Assembly (NCBI GenBank): GCA_963771025.1
Contig: CAVYRL010000002.1
Location: 186,001 to 250,000, forward strand
Source: Miltoncostaea sp963771025
Lineage (GTDB): Bacteria; Actinomycetota; Thermoleophilia; Miltoncostaeales; Miltoncostaeaceae
Direction of reading: 5' to 3'
DNA: 64,000 bases
The notes under the pieces are model-generated. The model was given only the letters and a program-made list of their open reading frames with translations, had not been told where the DNA came from and did not search any database. A program made the translations under genes and the position numbers. Below, one piece after another: positions 33,656 to 42,095 of this stretch (the stretch's first letter is position 1; each line of letters starts with the position of its first letter).

Positions 33656-35650
33656 TCAGGGTGTGGCCCGTCCGGCGCGGGCGTTGACGGCCTTGGCCTT
33701 CGCCTTGGCCTTCGCCTTGGCCCTGGCCTTGGCCTTGGCCCTGGCGACGACCTTCGCCCTGGCGATGCAGAAGTTGCTGATGCCGAGGGGCGTCTTGGTG
33801 AAGCGCTTGCCGGTGTAGGGCCAGACCCTCCAGACGTAACACGTGCCCGCCCGGGTCGCCCTCTTGGGCAGCCGCAGCTGGGTGCTCTTCGGGAAGCTCG
33901 AGTAGATCTTGCGAACGACCGGCGGAAGGCCGGCTCGCTTGCGGATCACCTTGAACAGTTGGACGTTGTAGAGCGTCGTGCGCTTGGGGCCCTTCGTCCA
34001 CCGCAGCACGGGTGTGCGGGTTGCCAGGGTGCGTCCGGCGCGTGGCCTGAGCCGTTTCGCGTTCTGGAGCGGCAGCAGGGAGAGCAGCGACGCCACCTTG
34101 GGTGCGGCGGGAGCGACGGGGCTCGCGATCGAGAAGGGGTCCGAGGTGGGGGCCGACACGTTGCCGGCGCCGTCGATCTGGACGACGCGGAAGACGTAGG
34201 CACCGTTGGCCAGGGCGGAGACCGTGGCCGTGGCGGAGGGGGTGTCCGACCCCTGCACCACGGCGCCTCCGCCGGCGAGCACCTGCCAGCGCGCGGACGC
34301 GCCGGGCTCCATCGACCATGAGAATGAGGGGGCGGGATCGGTGCTGGGGAACGGGGGACGGGAGGTGATCGTCGGCGGCGCGGGCGGGCTGGTGTCAACC
34401 GTGAAGTCGCGCGCGGCCTCGGCGCCGTCGTCTCCGAACGCGCTCACCTGGGACACGCGGAACGTGTACGCGCCGTCGGTGAGGCCGGCGGGCGTGGCCT
34501 GGGTCGCGGGACCCGACCCCTCGCGCACCGGTGTGTCGTTGTCGGCCGCGAAGACTCCCCACGAGAAGCCGGGCTGGTCGCCGGTCCACGAGAACGTCGG
34601 GCTGGACTGGTTGGTGAGGCCTCCGGGGCCGCCGGTGATCGTGGGCGCGGCCGGCGCGCTGGGGTTGATGGTGAACGTCCGCGCCTGGCCGGTGCCCCCG
34701 CCGCCGTTGCCCGCGTTGTCCACGGTGCGCACGTACCACGAGATCGCGACGTCTTTCGGGATCACGGTGGGCCACAGGGCCGGGTCGCGCGTCGCGCGGT
34801 ACTCGGCCTGCCCCGGGGCGAAGGGCAGCTGGGCGATCTTGCGGTAGGTGCCCGCGATGCGCGCCCACACCTCGTAGCGGTTGTACCCCGAGGTCTCGGT
34901 GCCGCGGGCGGGCGGGGCCCATACGAAGGTCGGCTCGCTGGTGACGGTGGCGCGCGGCGTCGGCTGGCGCAGGGTCGCCTGCTGGGGCGCGGCGGCGTCG
35001 AAGTTGAAGATCGGCGTGGTGACCGGCGAGCTGGTGAGCCCGGCGGCGTTCGTCGCCGTGCCCGACTGCGTCTGGTTGGCGCCCTGGGTCCGGTATCGCC
35101 CGCTCCCGGGGCACGAGGTCACCGGGGCGCCGTCGTCGGTGCAGGTCCAGTTGATCGAGAGCGAGGTGTACCAGCCGTTGTCGCCGTTTGGAGCCGCCGG
35201 CGAGAGTGCGACGGAAATCGTCGGCGGAGTGCGATCGACGACGATCGTGGCGACTCCGTAGGCCCCGGTCACCGGCGGGAGCAGGTTGAGGGAGTCGGTC
35301 TCGAGCGCGCGGACCCGGAAGGTGTAGGTCCCCGGGGACCCGAACGTGACACCGGTGGACGTGCCCGCGGTGGAGAAGGGGGCTCCCGACAGGTCGCCCT
35401 CGTAGGTGATCGCGTCGTAGCCGGGATCGGGGCCGACCGCGCTCCAGCCGATCGTCGCAGCGGTCGCGGCGGTGTACTGCGGGCTTCCGCCGCCGACGCT
35501 CGGGGTCCCGATGGCCAACCCCGCCGGAGCGCTCCAGAGCATCGCCACGACGCAGGCGAGCAGGCAGGTCCCCAGGAGACGCGGGAAGGTGGGGCGAAGG
35601 CGCATCGGTCGGGCCGATCCTACGCCGCGATAACGCCTCACCGGGCTCAT
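33656..35650 (-). CDS. Secreted Ig/Fn3-like repeat protein with Lys/Ala tail
   Basis: About 664 residues from ATG 35650 (AAGGGTGG upstream); ATG 35605 (MRLRPTFPRLLG) is an alternative, with a TAGGAT box 11 nt before it. A signal peptide is followed by a chain of about six beta-sandwich repeats containing W-x-G/W-x-x-P motifs and repeated PTFSWTGD, APSFSWSM, GAYVFRVVQIDGAGN elements. After a basic linker comes a domain with LRWTKGPKRTTLYNVQLFKV and CYVWRVWPYTGKRFTKTPLG, two Cys. The protein ends in an 18-residue Lys/Ala/Arg alternation. A close paralogue lies directly upstream. The role is unknown; a surface or matrix protein is likely. Confidence 0.75.
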   Translation of the reverse strand: MSPVRRYRGVGSARPMRLRPTFPRLLGTCLLACVVAMLWSAPAGLAIGTPSVGGGSPQYTAATAATIGWSAVGPDPGYDAITYEGDLSGAPFSTAGTSTGVTFGSPGTYTFRVRALETDSLNLLPPVTGAYGVATIVVDRTPPTISVALSPAAPNGDNGWYTSLSINWTCTDDGAPVTSCPGSGRYRTQGANQTQSGTATNAAGLTSSPVTTPIFNFDAAAPQQATLRQPTPRATVTSEPTFVWAPPARGTETSGYNRYEVWARIAGTYRKIAQLPFAPGQAEYRATRDPALWPTVIPKDVAISWYVRTVDNAGNGGGGTGQARTFTINPSAPAAPTITGGPGGLTNQSSPTFSWTGDQPGFSWGVFAADNDTPVREGSGPATQATPAGLTDGAYTFRVSQVSAFGDDGAEAARDFTVDTSPPAPPTITSRPPFPSTDPAPSFSWSMEPGASARWQVLAGGGAVVQGSDTPSATATVSALANGAYVFRVVQIDGAGNVSAPTSDPFSIASPVAPAAPKVASLLSLLPLQNAKRLRPRAGRTLATRTPVLRWTKGPKRTTLYNVQLFKVIRKRAGLPPVVRKIYSSFPKSTQLRLPKRATRAGTCYVWRVWPYTGKRFTKTPLGISNFCIARAKVVARAKAKARAKAKAKAKAKAVNARAGRATP
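33689..33744 (-). repeat. Imperfect hexanucleotide repeat coding Ala-Lys tail
   Basis: On the plus strand the units are GGCCTT, CGCCTT and GGCCCT in tandem; on the coding strand they give alternating Lys/Arg and Ala codons. Such a tract can expand or contract by slippage in two-residue steps without shifting frame. Confidence 0.7.
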
Positions 35651-35701
35651 CGAGCCACCCTTTCGGTCAGGTTCGACGGTCCCCATTCGGGGGGTCCGCG
35701 A

Positions 35702-37000
35702 TCACTTCCTGATGCAGAAGTGGCTGACTCCGAGCGGTTTGGCCGTGAACGACGACTTGCGGTAGGGCCAGACCCGCCAGACGTAGCACGCGCCCTTCTT
35801 CAGCGCGGCCCGCCGGCCGGGCCGGAACGCGCGCTTCCGGGGGAACGTGGTGCGGACCTTCCTGAGCGCGTTGTTCTTGCCGACGATGAAGATCTGGACG
35901 TTGTAGAGGCGCGTGCCCTTGGGGCCCCGTGTCCACCTCAGGACCGGGCGCCTCGACTTGATCTTGGCGCCGACGCGAGGCTTGAGGCGCCTGGTGTTGC
36001 TGGCGGGGAGCCTGGACGCGGCCTTCAGCTTGGGCGCGACCTTCGTCACGGTCGACGACGGCGCCGCGGGAGTCGGCAGGATGGCGAACGGCTCGGTCGC
36101 CCAGGGGCCGGCGTTGCCCACCGCGTCCACCTGTCGGACCTCGAAGGAATACGAGCCCGATCCCAGAGGCGCCGGCGCGGCCGACGCGGCCGAGGTGTTG
36201 GACGGCCCCCGTACCACGACGCCCCCGGCCCCGATGACGCGCCACCAGGACGTCGCGCCGGCCTCGACGCCGCCCCACGAGAAGCTCGGGGTGATCCCCA
36301 CCGTCGGCGACGGCCGGCTCGACGAGATGGTCGGTGCCGCGGGCGGCGTGGCGTCGATGGTGAACGCCGCGGCCGCCGGTGCGCTCTCGGCGCCGATCAG
36401 GTTGCGCTGAATGACCTCCAGCCGGAAGGAGCCGCTGGCCAGGGCGGCCGTGGCCTGCCCGCTGGGCGCGGCGACCTCGCCGGACTGCACCGGCGTCCCG
36501 GCCGCGTCGTAGATCGTCCAGTGCGAGGTCGCGCGGTCGCCGGTCCACGAGAAGGTCGGCGTCGTGGTGGCCGAGAGCGCGGCCGGGGCGATGGTCAGCG
36601 TGGGCGGAGGGGGAGCGACCCGGATGGAGTTGCTGGGCGTGTCCGACGTCTGTCCGTTGCCCTTGATGCTTCGCACGAACCAGGTGAGTGAGACCCCCTC
36701 CGGCAGGTTGACCCCCGAGGTCGCCGACGTGGCCGGCGCGCTCACCTCGGCGACCTGATTGTCGCCGGCGCCCAGAGCGCCCGCGGCGGTCGCCGAGGTC
36801 ACGAACACCCGGTAGCTCACAGCGTTGTCCGCCGGATCCGGGGTCCACGTGAAGGTGGGTCGCGCGGGGATCACGGCGTTGTTCACCGGCGTGAGGAGCG
36901 AGGGCGCGGCCGTGGCCAGCGCCGGCACGATCAACATCACCAGTGCGGCGATCGCTCCGAGCAGCGAACGTCGTGGCAGGCGGCGGGAGGACGACGTCAC
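35702..37000 (-). CDS. Secreted Ig/Fn3-like repeat protein, paralogue without tail
   Basis: A 432-residue exported protein. The signal peptide is MTSSSRRLPRRSLLGAIAAL onward to ATAAP. Three to four beta-sandwich units follow (PTFTWTPDPADNAVSYRVFV, PTFSWTGDRATSHWTIYDAA, PSFSWGGVEAGATSWWRVIG). The C-terminal domain (LRWTRGPKGTRLYNVQIFIV ... CYVWRVWPYRKSSFTAKPLG) is shared almost block for block with the downstream neighbour, indicating tandem duplication. It starts at GTG with TAGCAT 7 nt upstream. It ends at CIRK, lacking the Lys/Ala tail. Function unknown. Confidence 0.75.
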   Translation of the reverse strand: MTSSSRRLPRRSLLGAIAALVMLIVPALATAAPSLLTPVNNAVIPARPTFTWTPDPADNAVSYRVFVTSATAAGALGAGDNQVAEVSAPATSATSGVNLPEGVSLTWFVRSIKGNGQTSDTPSNSIRVAPPPPTLTIAPAALSATTTPTFSWTGDRATSHWTIYDAAGTPVQSGEVAAPSGQATAALASGSFRLEVIQRNLIGAESAPAAAAFTIDATPPAAPTISSSRPSPTVGITPSFSWGGVEAGATSWWRVIGAGGVVVRGPSNTSAASAAPAPLGSGSYSFEVRQVDAVGNAGPWATEPFAILPTPAAPSSTVTKVAPKLKAASRLPASNTRRLKPRVGAKIKSRRPVLRWTRGPKGTRLYNVQIFIVGKNNALRKVRTTFPRKRAFRPGRRAALKKGACYVWRVWPYRKSSFTAKPLGVSHFCIRK

Positions 37001-37007
37001 CCGCCCG

Positions 37008-37013
37008 ATGCTA
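37008..37013 (-). promoter_or_regulatory. Candidate -10 box (TAGCAT) of the Ig-like gene
   Basis: TAGCAT on the minus strand ends 7 nt before the GTG at 37000, consistent with leaderless transcription of this gene and possibly its downstream paralogue. Confidence 0.45.
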
Positions 37014-37094
37014 CGAGAACGCGCCCCCGCTGTCAGCAGCCGAGGGTACCGCGGGCCCGGGCGCCCGCCTGGGGCGCCCGGGCCGGTGGGTCGA

Positions 37095-38429
37095 TCAGCC
37101 GGTGACGGCCGGCTGCACGCGCTTGACGATCGGGGAGAAGATCGTCGCGGCGCGGGCCGTGACGGCGGCGACGCCCGTTGCCCGGGCCGTCGCGACGTTG
37201 GTCCGCTTGCCCCTCACCGACGCGTTGGCGATCAGCCACACGTTGACCCTGCGCGCCTTGCCCGGGGCCAGGGTGCCGAGGGAGAAGTTGACCCGGCCGC
37301 CGGACAGCTTGCCGCGGCGGCTCGACTTCGCGAGGGACAGGCCCTTCGGGAGCACGTCGCGCAGCGTCACATGCTTCGCGGTGGTCTTGCTCGTGTTGCG
37401 CACGACGATCGTGTACTTGACCTTCCTGAGGACCTTGGCTCTCCGCGGTCCGACCTTCGTGATGCGGAGCTTGGCCTTGGCCGTGACCTTACCCGCGGGG
37501 GTGACCGGCGCCAGCGGAACCACCGTGGGCGTGGTCGGGGTGGTCGGGGTGGCGGCCGTGAAGTTCACCGATGCGGAGGCCGCGAGCGTGCCGTTGGCCG
37601 CGGTCGTCGTGTTCTGCGACTCGTCGAGCGGGTTGATCATGTACAGCGTCCCGTCGCTCGCCGTGGTGGCCGAGACGACCGTCTGACCGGGGCCCGGGGC
37701 CGTGAGCGCCACCGACGCCGTGCCGTCCGCGCCGATCGTGACCGACGGTGCGGCGAGGTTGCCGGGGCCCGAGGCGATCGCGAGGTCCACGACCGCGCCG
37801 GGCTTGCCCGTGACGACGACGGTGGCGCTGGTGGCGCCGGCCGCCGGGGCGGCGATCGACAGGCCGAGGGTGCGCGGCATCGCGCTCTCCGTCAGGGCCG
37901 TCTGGACCAGTGCGGCGACCGCCGCGTTGACGCTCGCGCTGTTGGTGGGGTCGGTGGCGCGGAGCTCACCGCGCAGCACCCAGATGGCGATCTGCGAGGT
38001 CGAGGCCTGGGTCTGCTTGGCCGGCGTCGGGGCGCCCGTGGGCGTCTCGTTCTGGAGGATCCAGAGGACCGCGCGGTCCTGCGGGGTCGCCAGCGGAACC
38101 TCGGTCACGTCGGACGTGGTGCCCGAGGGGGTCTGGTTGAGGAACTTGGTGGTCTCGATGCAGTAGGCGACCACGGGCGAACCGCCCAGGGTCAGGTTGA
38201 TCGTGCCCGAGGCGCCGCCGGGACCCTGGGTGCCGTCGGGGAGGAAGTAGAGGAGGTTGGTCACCTCGATGTCCGGTGTCGCCCCGTTGGCCTGACCACT
38301 CCAGACCTGGGTTTCGGGGGCGCCCAGGGCTGAGGACATCTGCAGAACGAAGAACGCGGCGAACGCCGCCGCGACGATGGCGGCGATACGCCCCGCGCGT
38401 CGTTTCGTCCTGTGTTGGCGAACCTGCAT
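37095..38429 (-). CDS. Thioester-domain (TQXA-type) surface protein with DUF11-like domain
   Basis: A 444-residue exported protein from ATG 38429 (GGAGG 8 nt upstream). The signal peptide includes IAAIVAAAFAAFFVLQMSSA. The next domain has VVAYCIETTKF (Cys90) and TSQIAIWVLRGE (Gln146 in a (S/T)Q-x-A-(I/V)-W motif), the pair that forms the internal Cys-Gln thioester of TED adhesins, which bind host or surface amines covalently. A second region (about 210-285) looks Ig-like. The C-terminal 120 residues (KVKYTIVVRNTSKTTAKHVT ... LRDVLPKGLSLAKS) form a basic DUF11-like domain. No LPxTG is present; how it is anchored is unclear. Confidence 0.75.
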   Translation of the reverse strand: MQVRQHRTKRRAGRIAAIVAAAFAAFFVLQMSSALGAPETQVWSGQANGATPDIEVTNLLYFLPDGTQGPGGASGTINLTLGGSPVVAYCIETTKFLNQTPSGTTSDVTEVPLATPQDRAVLWILQNETPTGAPTPAKQTQASTSQIAIWVLRGELRATDPTNSASVNAAVAALVQTALTESAMPRTLGLSIAAPAAGATSATVVVTGKPGAVVDLAIASGPGNLAAPSVTIGADGTASVALTAPGPGQTVVSATTASDGTLYMINPLDESQNTTTAANGTLAASASVNFTAATPTTPTTPTVVPLAPVTPAGKVTAKAKLRITKVGPRRAKVLRKVKYTIVVRNTSKTTAKHVTLRDVLPKGLSLAKSSRRGKLSGGRVNFSLGTLAPGKARRVNVWLIANASVRGKRTNVATARATGVAAVTARAATIFSPIVKRVQPAVTG

Positions 38430-38509
38430 CACGATGACCTCCGAAGACCTGGGATGTACTCGACAAGCAGAACGGCTCACGTCCCACCTCTCCAACGCGC
38501 GTCACTATG

Positions 38510-38526
38510 TCACGCACTGTGCGTGA
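38510..38526. promoter_or_regulatory. Inverted repeat upstream of the thioester-protein gene
   Basis: TCACGCA (38510-38516), CTG, TGCGTGA (38520-38526) is a perfect 7-bp inverted repeat. It lies just upstream of a possible minus-strand -10 (CATAGT, near 38503-38508) in the 247-nt divergent gap between the adhesin gene and the plus-strand gene at 38677. A regulator-binding site is plausible. Confidence 0.4.
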
Positions 38527-38663
38527 GGCGTGCGGCATTGGTGGAGGTTCGGCCCCCCCAATGGGGAGGTCACACGGTACGTGGACATACCTTCTGCCCT
38601 CGGGGGCGCTTTTGTCACCTTTTTTCGGCGAATCGCGCCGCGCGTGCCGACCAGGCGCTGGTC

Positions 38664-38669
38664 TACCAT
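38664..38669 (+). promoter_or_regulatory. Candidate -10 box (TACCAT) of the wHTH/CxxC gene
   Basis: TACCAT ends 7 nt before the GTG at 38677, the leaderless layout seen repeatedly in this window. Confidence 0.45.
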
Positions 38670-38676
38670 TGCCTGT

Positions 38677-39075
38677 GTGGACGAGGACATCCTCAATCTG
38701 CTTCGTTCGAGGAGCCAGGTCATGACCCCCGGCGCGATCAGCGTCCTCCTGGGCCAGGGCGCCGGCGGCACGCTGGGTCAGGAGCCGTCAGCCGAGATCG
38801 CCGCCCGGCTGGACGCCCTGGCGCGCTCGGGGGAACTGGTGAGCCTGGTCGGGTGCCCGGTGTGCGGCCTGGCCGGCGACGTGTGGACGGTCCCCGAGAA
38901 CGTGCCGCAGCGCTCGTCGGCGCCACTCGGCGTCACCGAGGACGACGCGGCCGACGCCATGTCGCCCCTGATCGAGGACGGGGCGATCGAGCTCGGCGAG
39001 CGGGTCGAGCTGGTGGAGAGGGACTGCTGCCTGCGCAGCGCGCGACCGTGGCGGGCGACCCCGCGCCCGGCGTGA
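38677..39075 (+). CDS. Hypothetical protein, wHTH-like N-terminus and CxxC
   Basis: A 132-residue protein from GTG 38677. The N-terminal ILNLLRSRSQVMTPGAISVL and AEIAARLDALARSGELVSLV segments look like a winged helix. VGCPVCGLAG may bind metal, and CC near the C-terminus (VERDCCLRSARPW) could contribute. Most likely a small regulator or a redox/metal-sensing protein, but I do not recognise a family. It is divergent from the thioester adhesin. A longer frame upstream (from 38530) crosses the promoter region and is not favoured. Confidence 0.55.
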   Translation: MDEDILNLLRSRSQVMTPGAISVLLGQGAGGTLGQEPSAEIAARLDALARSGELVSLVGCPVCGLAGDVWTVPENVPQRSSAPLGVTEDDAADAMSPLIEDGAIELGERVELVERDCCLRSARPWRATPRPA

Positions 39076-39170
39076 CGCCGGGCTACGGTGCCCCGGTCCT
39101 CCTGCCGATGATCCTGGGGACGCGAGCGCGGTTGCGGGAGATCGGTCGGGTGTGGCGGGGGCTCAACTAG
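39072..39170 (+). CDS. Very small ORF coupled to the preceding gene
   Basis: A 32-residue frame starting at GTG that overlaps the TGA of the previous gene by 4 nt. It reads MTPGYGAPVLLPMILGTRAR and ends LREIGRVWRGLN. GTGA coupling is typical of real operon pairs here, but the size and lack of any recognised motif make expression uncertain. Confidence 0.3.
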   Translation: MTPGYGAPVLLPMILGTRARLREIGRVWRGLN

Positions 39171-39307
39171 ACCTCCGGCGAAGCGCGACTTGACCTCCCG
39201 GGGGGGGACCGAAATCGCGGGGCTGCGTACCTTGACTCCCGGGACGCGAACTGCGGCCTGGCCCGGCTTGGATGCCGGCTCATCGTGAACGACAGACGGA
39301 GGTAGAA

Positions 39308-40330
39308 GTGACCGATCACAGGACTGGCAGGGCGAGTCGCCACGTGCTCGTGACCGGAGGGCTCGGTTTCATCGGTTCCTTCGTCACTGAGAGCCTCGTC
39401 GAGAGTGGCGACCGCGTCACCGTCGTGGACTCGTGCGTGTCCAGCGTCATCGAGCCCGAGGACCTGCGCGGTCCCGTCGGCGCCATCACGGTCGTGACCA
39501 AGACCGTCGAGGACTACCTGGTCGAGGCCGGCTCTCTCGACGAGTTCGACATGGTCGTGCACTGCGCGAGCTACGTCGGTCCGGCGAGCATCCTGGGTTT
39601 CGCGGGCCAGCTCGGCCCCGCCATCGTCGGCACCACGGCGAAGGTCATCGAGAAGTGCATCGCGGCCGACATCCCGCTCGTGAACTTCTCGTCCGCCGAG
39701 ATCTACGGCAAGAGCGGGATCCTTCGCGAGGACGGCGACATCCGCGTGCCCCCGTACTTCAACCCGCGCATCGAGTACGCGCTCGGCAAGCTCACCGCCG
39801 AGGCCATGTGCATCAACAGCAAGGTCCACGGTCTGCGCTCGGCCACGATCCGGCCGTTCAACGTCGCCGGCCCGCGTCAGTCGCGCTACGGCGGCTTCGT
39901 GATGCCGACCTTCGTCCAGCAGGCGCTCCAGGGCCTGCCGATGACGGTCTTCGCCTCGGGCCAGCAGCGCCGCGCCTTCCTCTCGGTGTTCGACCTCTGC
40001 CGGTTCATCGACGAGCACCTCACCGATGAGGCGTTCAACGATCCGAAGATCTACAACGTCGGAAACCCGGGCAACACCACCGAGATCTACGAGCTGGCCG
40101 TCCGGATCAAGGAGATGACCGGCAGCGAGTCGGACATCATCTACGCCGACGCCACCAAGATCTACGGTCCGCAGTACGAGGAGGCCGAGAGCTTCGAGAA
40201 GCTCCCCGAGCTCCGCAACGCCGCCGCCCTCGGGTGGCAGCCCCGGATGGACCTCGACGCCCTGATCCAGGAGACGATCGAGTACTACTCGGCACACGCG
40301 GACCTCCGTGGGGCGAATGCTCGACTCTAA
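39308..40330 (+). CDS. NAD-dependent sugar-nucleotide epimerase/dehydratase
   Basis: A 340-residue extended short-chain dehydrogenase. The Rossmann motif is VLVTGGLGFIGSFV, the catalytic region has NFSSAEIYG and YALGK (YxxxK), and the substrate side includes RPFNVAGPRQSRYGGFVMPT. It resembles UDP-glucose 4-epimerase/UDP-glucuronate-type enzymes; the exact sugar nucleotide is unknown. GTG 39308 follows GGAGG by 5 nt. It heads the run epimerase, PIG-L, GT4, FkbM, so it probably supplies an activated sugar for surface glycan synthesis. TACCTT near 39229-39234 may be its -10. Confidence 0.87.
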   Translation: MTDHRTGRASRHVLVTGGLGFIGSFVTESLVESGDRVTVVDSCVSSVIEPEDLRGPVGAITVVTKTVEDYLVEAGSLDEFDMVVHCASYVGPASILGFAGQLGPAIVGTTAKVIEKCIAADIPLVNFSSAEIYGKSGILREDGDIRVPPYFNPRIEYALGKLTAEAMCINSKVHGLRSATIRPFNVAGPRQSRYGGFVMPTFVQQALQGLPMTVFASGQQRRAFLSVFDLCRFIDEHLTDEAFNDPKIYNVGNPGNTTEIYELAVRIKEMTGSESDIIYADATKIYGPQYEEAESFEKLPELRNAAALGWQPRMDLDALIQETIEYYSAHADLRGANARL

Positions 40331-41015
40331 GTCGCTCACATCGCTGCTCGTCATCGCGCCGCACGCGGACGACGAGGTGCTCGGCGCGGGAGGCCTGATG
40401 GCTCAGGCCTCCCGCGCGGGTGCCAAGGTCCACGTGGTGTTCATGGCCGTGGACGGGCTCAAGCACTGGGGTCACCCCGTGGTGACCACGCTCGAGGAGC
40501 GGATCGCCGAGATCGACGCGGTGGCCGCCCGGGTGGGCTTCACCTACGAGATCTTCTACTCGGGCAAGGACCTGATCGAGCAGCTCGACACGGTCAGCCA
40601 GCGCGAGATGGTCAACCTCTTCGAGGCGGCGTTCAACGAGCACCGTCCCGATCTGCTGCTGCTCCCGCACGGTGAGGACTTCGACCAGGACCACCGGGCC
40701 ACGTACCGCGCGGCGTTCGCCGCGGCGCGGCCGATCCCCCAGAACCTGGACAAGTTCTTCCCCAAGAACATCTGGACCTACGAGATCCCCAAGATCATCT
40801 GGTCCGACGCGCCCTTCAAGCCCGCGTTCTACGTGGACATCAGCGACGTCATCGAGGTCAAGCTCGACGGCGTGCGGCTCTACCCCACGCAGCTGCGCGA
40901 GCCCCCGCACATCCGCTCGATCGAGAACGTCCGCGCTCTCGCATACCTGCGGGGCAGCGAGATCGGCGTCGAGTACGGAGAGGCGTACACCGTCCTCCGC
41001 TCGGTCCTCAACTAG
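40317..41015 (+). CDS. PIG-L family deacetylase
   Basis: A 232-residue zinc-dependent deacetylase (LmbE/PIG-L). Motif LLVIAPHADDEVLGAGG carries the metal ligands. HGEDFDQDHRATY supplies the His of the second motif. The family deacetylates N-acetylglucosaminyl substrates. ATG 40317 overlaps the epimerase stop by 14 nt; GTG 40308 is an alternative. The context suggests deacetylation of a GlcNAc-containing sugar or polymer made by the neighbouring transferases. Confidence 0.9.
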   Translation: MLDSKSLTSLLVIAPHADDEVLGAGGLMAQASRAGAKVHVVFMAVDGLKHWGHPVVTTLEERIAEIDAVAARVGFTYEIFYSGKDLIEQLDTVSQREMVNLFEAAFNEHRPDLLLLPHGEDFDQDHRATYRAAFAAARPIPQNLDKFFPKNIWTYEIPKIIWSDAPFKPAFYVDISDVIEVKLDGVRLYPTQLREPPHIRSIENVRALAYLRGSEIGVEYGEAYTVLRSVLN

Positions 41016-41020
41016 CGCTG

Positions 41021-42046
41021 GTGGGATCCGCACCTCCGAAACCGGCTGATCCGGCACCGGGGGTGCGGGCGCTCATCGCCAGCACGCACGACTACCCGCG
41101 CCGGCCCGACTGGGTGGCGCAGGTGGACTTCGTGCTGGAGCCGGGGTCGTCGTGGTTCTCACAGGTTCGCCGGCTCGCCCGCGAGGTGGCCGGGAAGTAC
41201 CGCCTGCTGATCCTCGACGGGTCGATCGGGGTCGCCGGTCGTTCGCCCGACCTGGCCGCCGCGGCGATCATCGCCCGCCGCCGCCGGCCCCCGGCGATGA
41301 TCCTCACCGAGTGCAACTGGAAGCCCGGATCCGGTGCCGCGAAGATGCTCCGGCACATCGGCATCCGCGCGGTCGACCGGGCCGTGGCGCGCTACTGCGT
41401 GTACACCAAGGCCGAGCTGCAGACGTTTCCGGCGCGCTGGTCGGTCGACCCCGGGAAGATGGCGTTCACGCCCTTCTACTATCACCTCACCGACGAAGAG
41501 CTCGCCCAGGAGCCGATCGCCGGGACCCACGTGTTCTCGGGCGGCGACTCCCTGCGCGACTACGAGACCCTGGTCGAGGTCGCGCGCGGACTGCCCATGG
41601 AGTTCCGCATCGCCAGCGCGCGCGCCAGCTTCCCGGCCGCCCCGCCCAATGTGAACATCGGGCGCGTCCCCCACGCCGACTACATCCAACTCGTGCGGTC
41701 CGCCGCCGTGGTCGTGGTTCCCCTCAAGGCCGGCGTGGTGCGCACCGCGGGCCTCGAGACGTTCCTGACCGGCATGGCCATGGGGAAGATCATCATCACC
41801 ACCGACTCGCCCGGCATCCGCGACTATGTGGACGACGGGCGCACCGGCCTGATCGTGCCCCCGGGCGACGTCGCCGCGATGCGTACCGCGATCTCCTGGG
41901 CCGTCGATCCCGCCAACGCCGACCAGGTGGCGCGGATCGCCGCGGCGGGGCGCGCGTCGGCCCGACGGGACTTCAGCCCCGACGCCTACGTCGCGAAGCT
42001 GCTCGAGATCGCGGACCAGGTTCTGGCCCACCCGGCCTCGCGGTAG
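41021..42046 (+). CDS. Glycosyltransferase, GT4-like
   Basis: A 341-residue GT-B fold transferase. The C-terminal half has THVFSGGDSLRDYETLVEVA, VPHADYIQLVRSAAVVVVPL and ETFLTGMAMGKIIITTDSPG, then DGRTGLIVPPGDVAAM, the usual nucleotide-sugar-binding pattern. The N-terminal acceptor domain is less conserved. GTG start, 5 nt after the PIG-L gene, so probably one operon. Donor and acceptor unknown. Confidence 0.85.
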   Translation: MGSAPPKPADPAPGVRALIASTHDYPRRPDWVAQVDFVLEPGSSWFSQVRRLAREVAGKYRLLILDGSIGVAGRSPDLAAAAIIARRRRPPAMILTECNWKPGSGAAKMLRHIGIRAVDRAVARYCVYTKAELQTFPARWSVDPGKMAFTPFYYHLTDEELAQEPIAGTHVFSGGDSLRDYETLVEVARGLPMEFRIASARASFPAAPPNVNIGRVPHADYIQLVRSAAVVVVPLKAGVVRTAGLETFLTGMAMGKIIITTDSPGIRDYVDDGRTGLIVPPGDVAAMRTAISWAVDPANADQVARIAAAGRASARRDFSPDAYVAKLLEIADQVLAHPASR

Positions 42047-42095
42047 TTCACCCCGGTACGGTGCCGGGATCGTCCCCCCACGCGAGGCGAGGTCC

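Noticed and set aside
33689..33744. Possible CRISPR-like or regulatory repeat
   Set aside because: It codes the Lys/Ala tail of the secreted protein in frame.
38530..38676. Longer N-terminus of the 38677 gene
   Set aside because: The extra 49 residues lie over the inverted repeat and -10 box, and the sequence has no conserved character.
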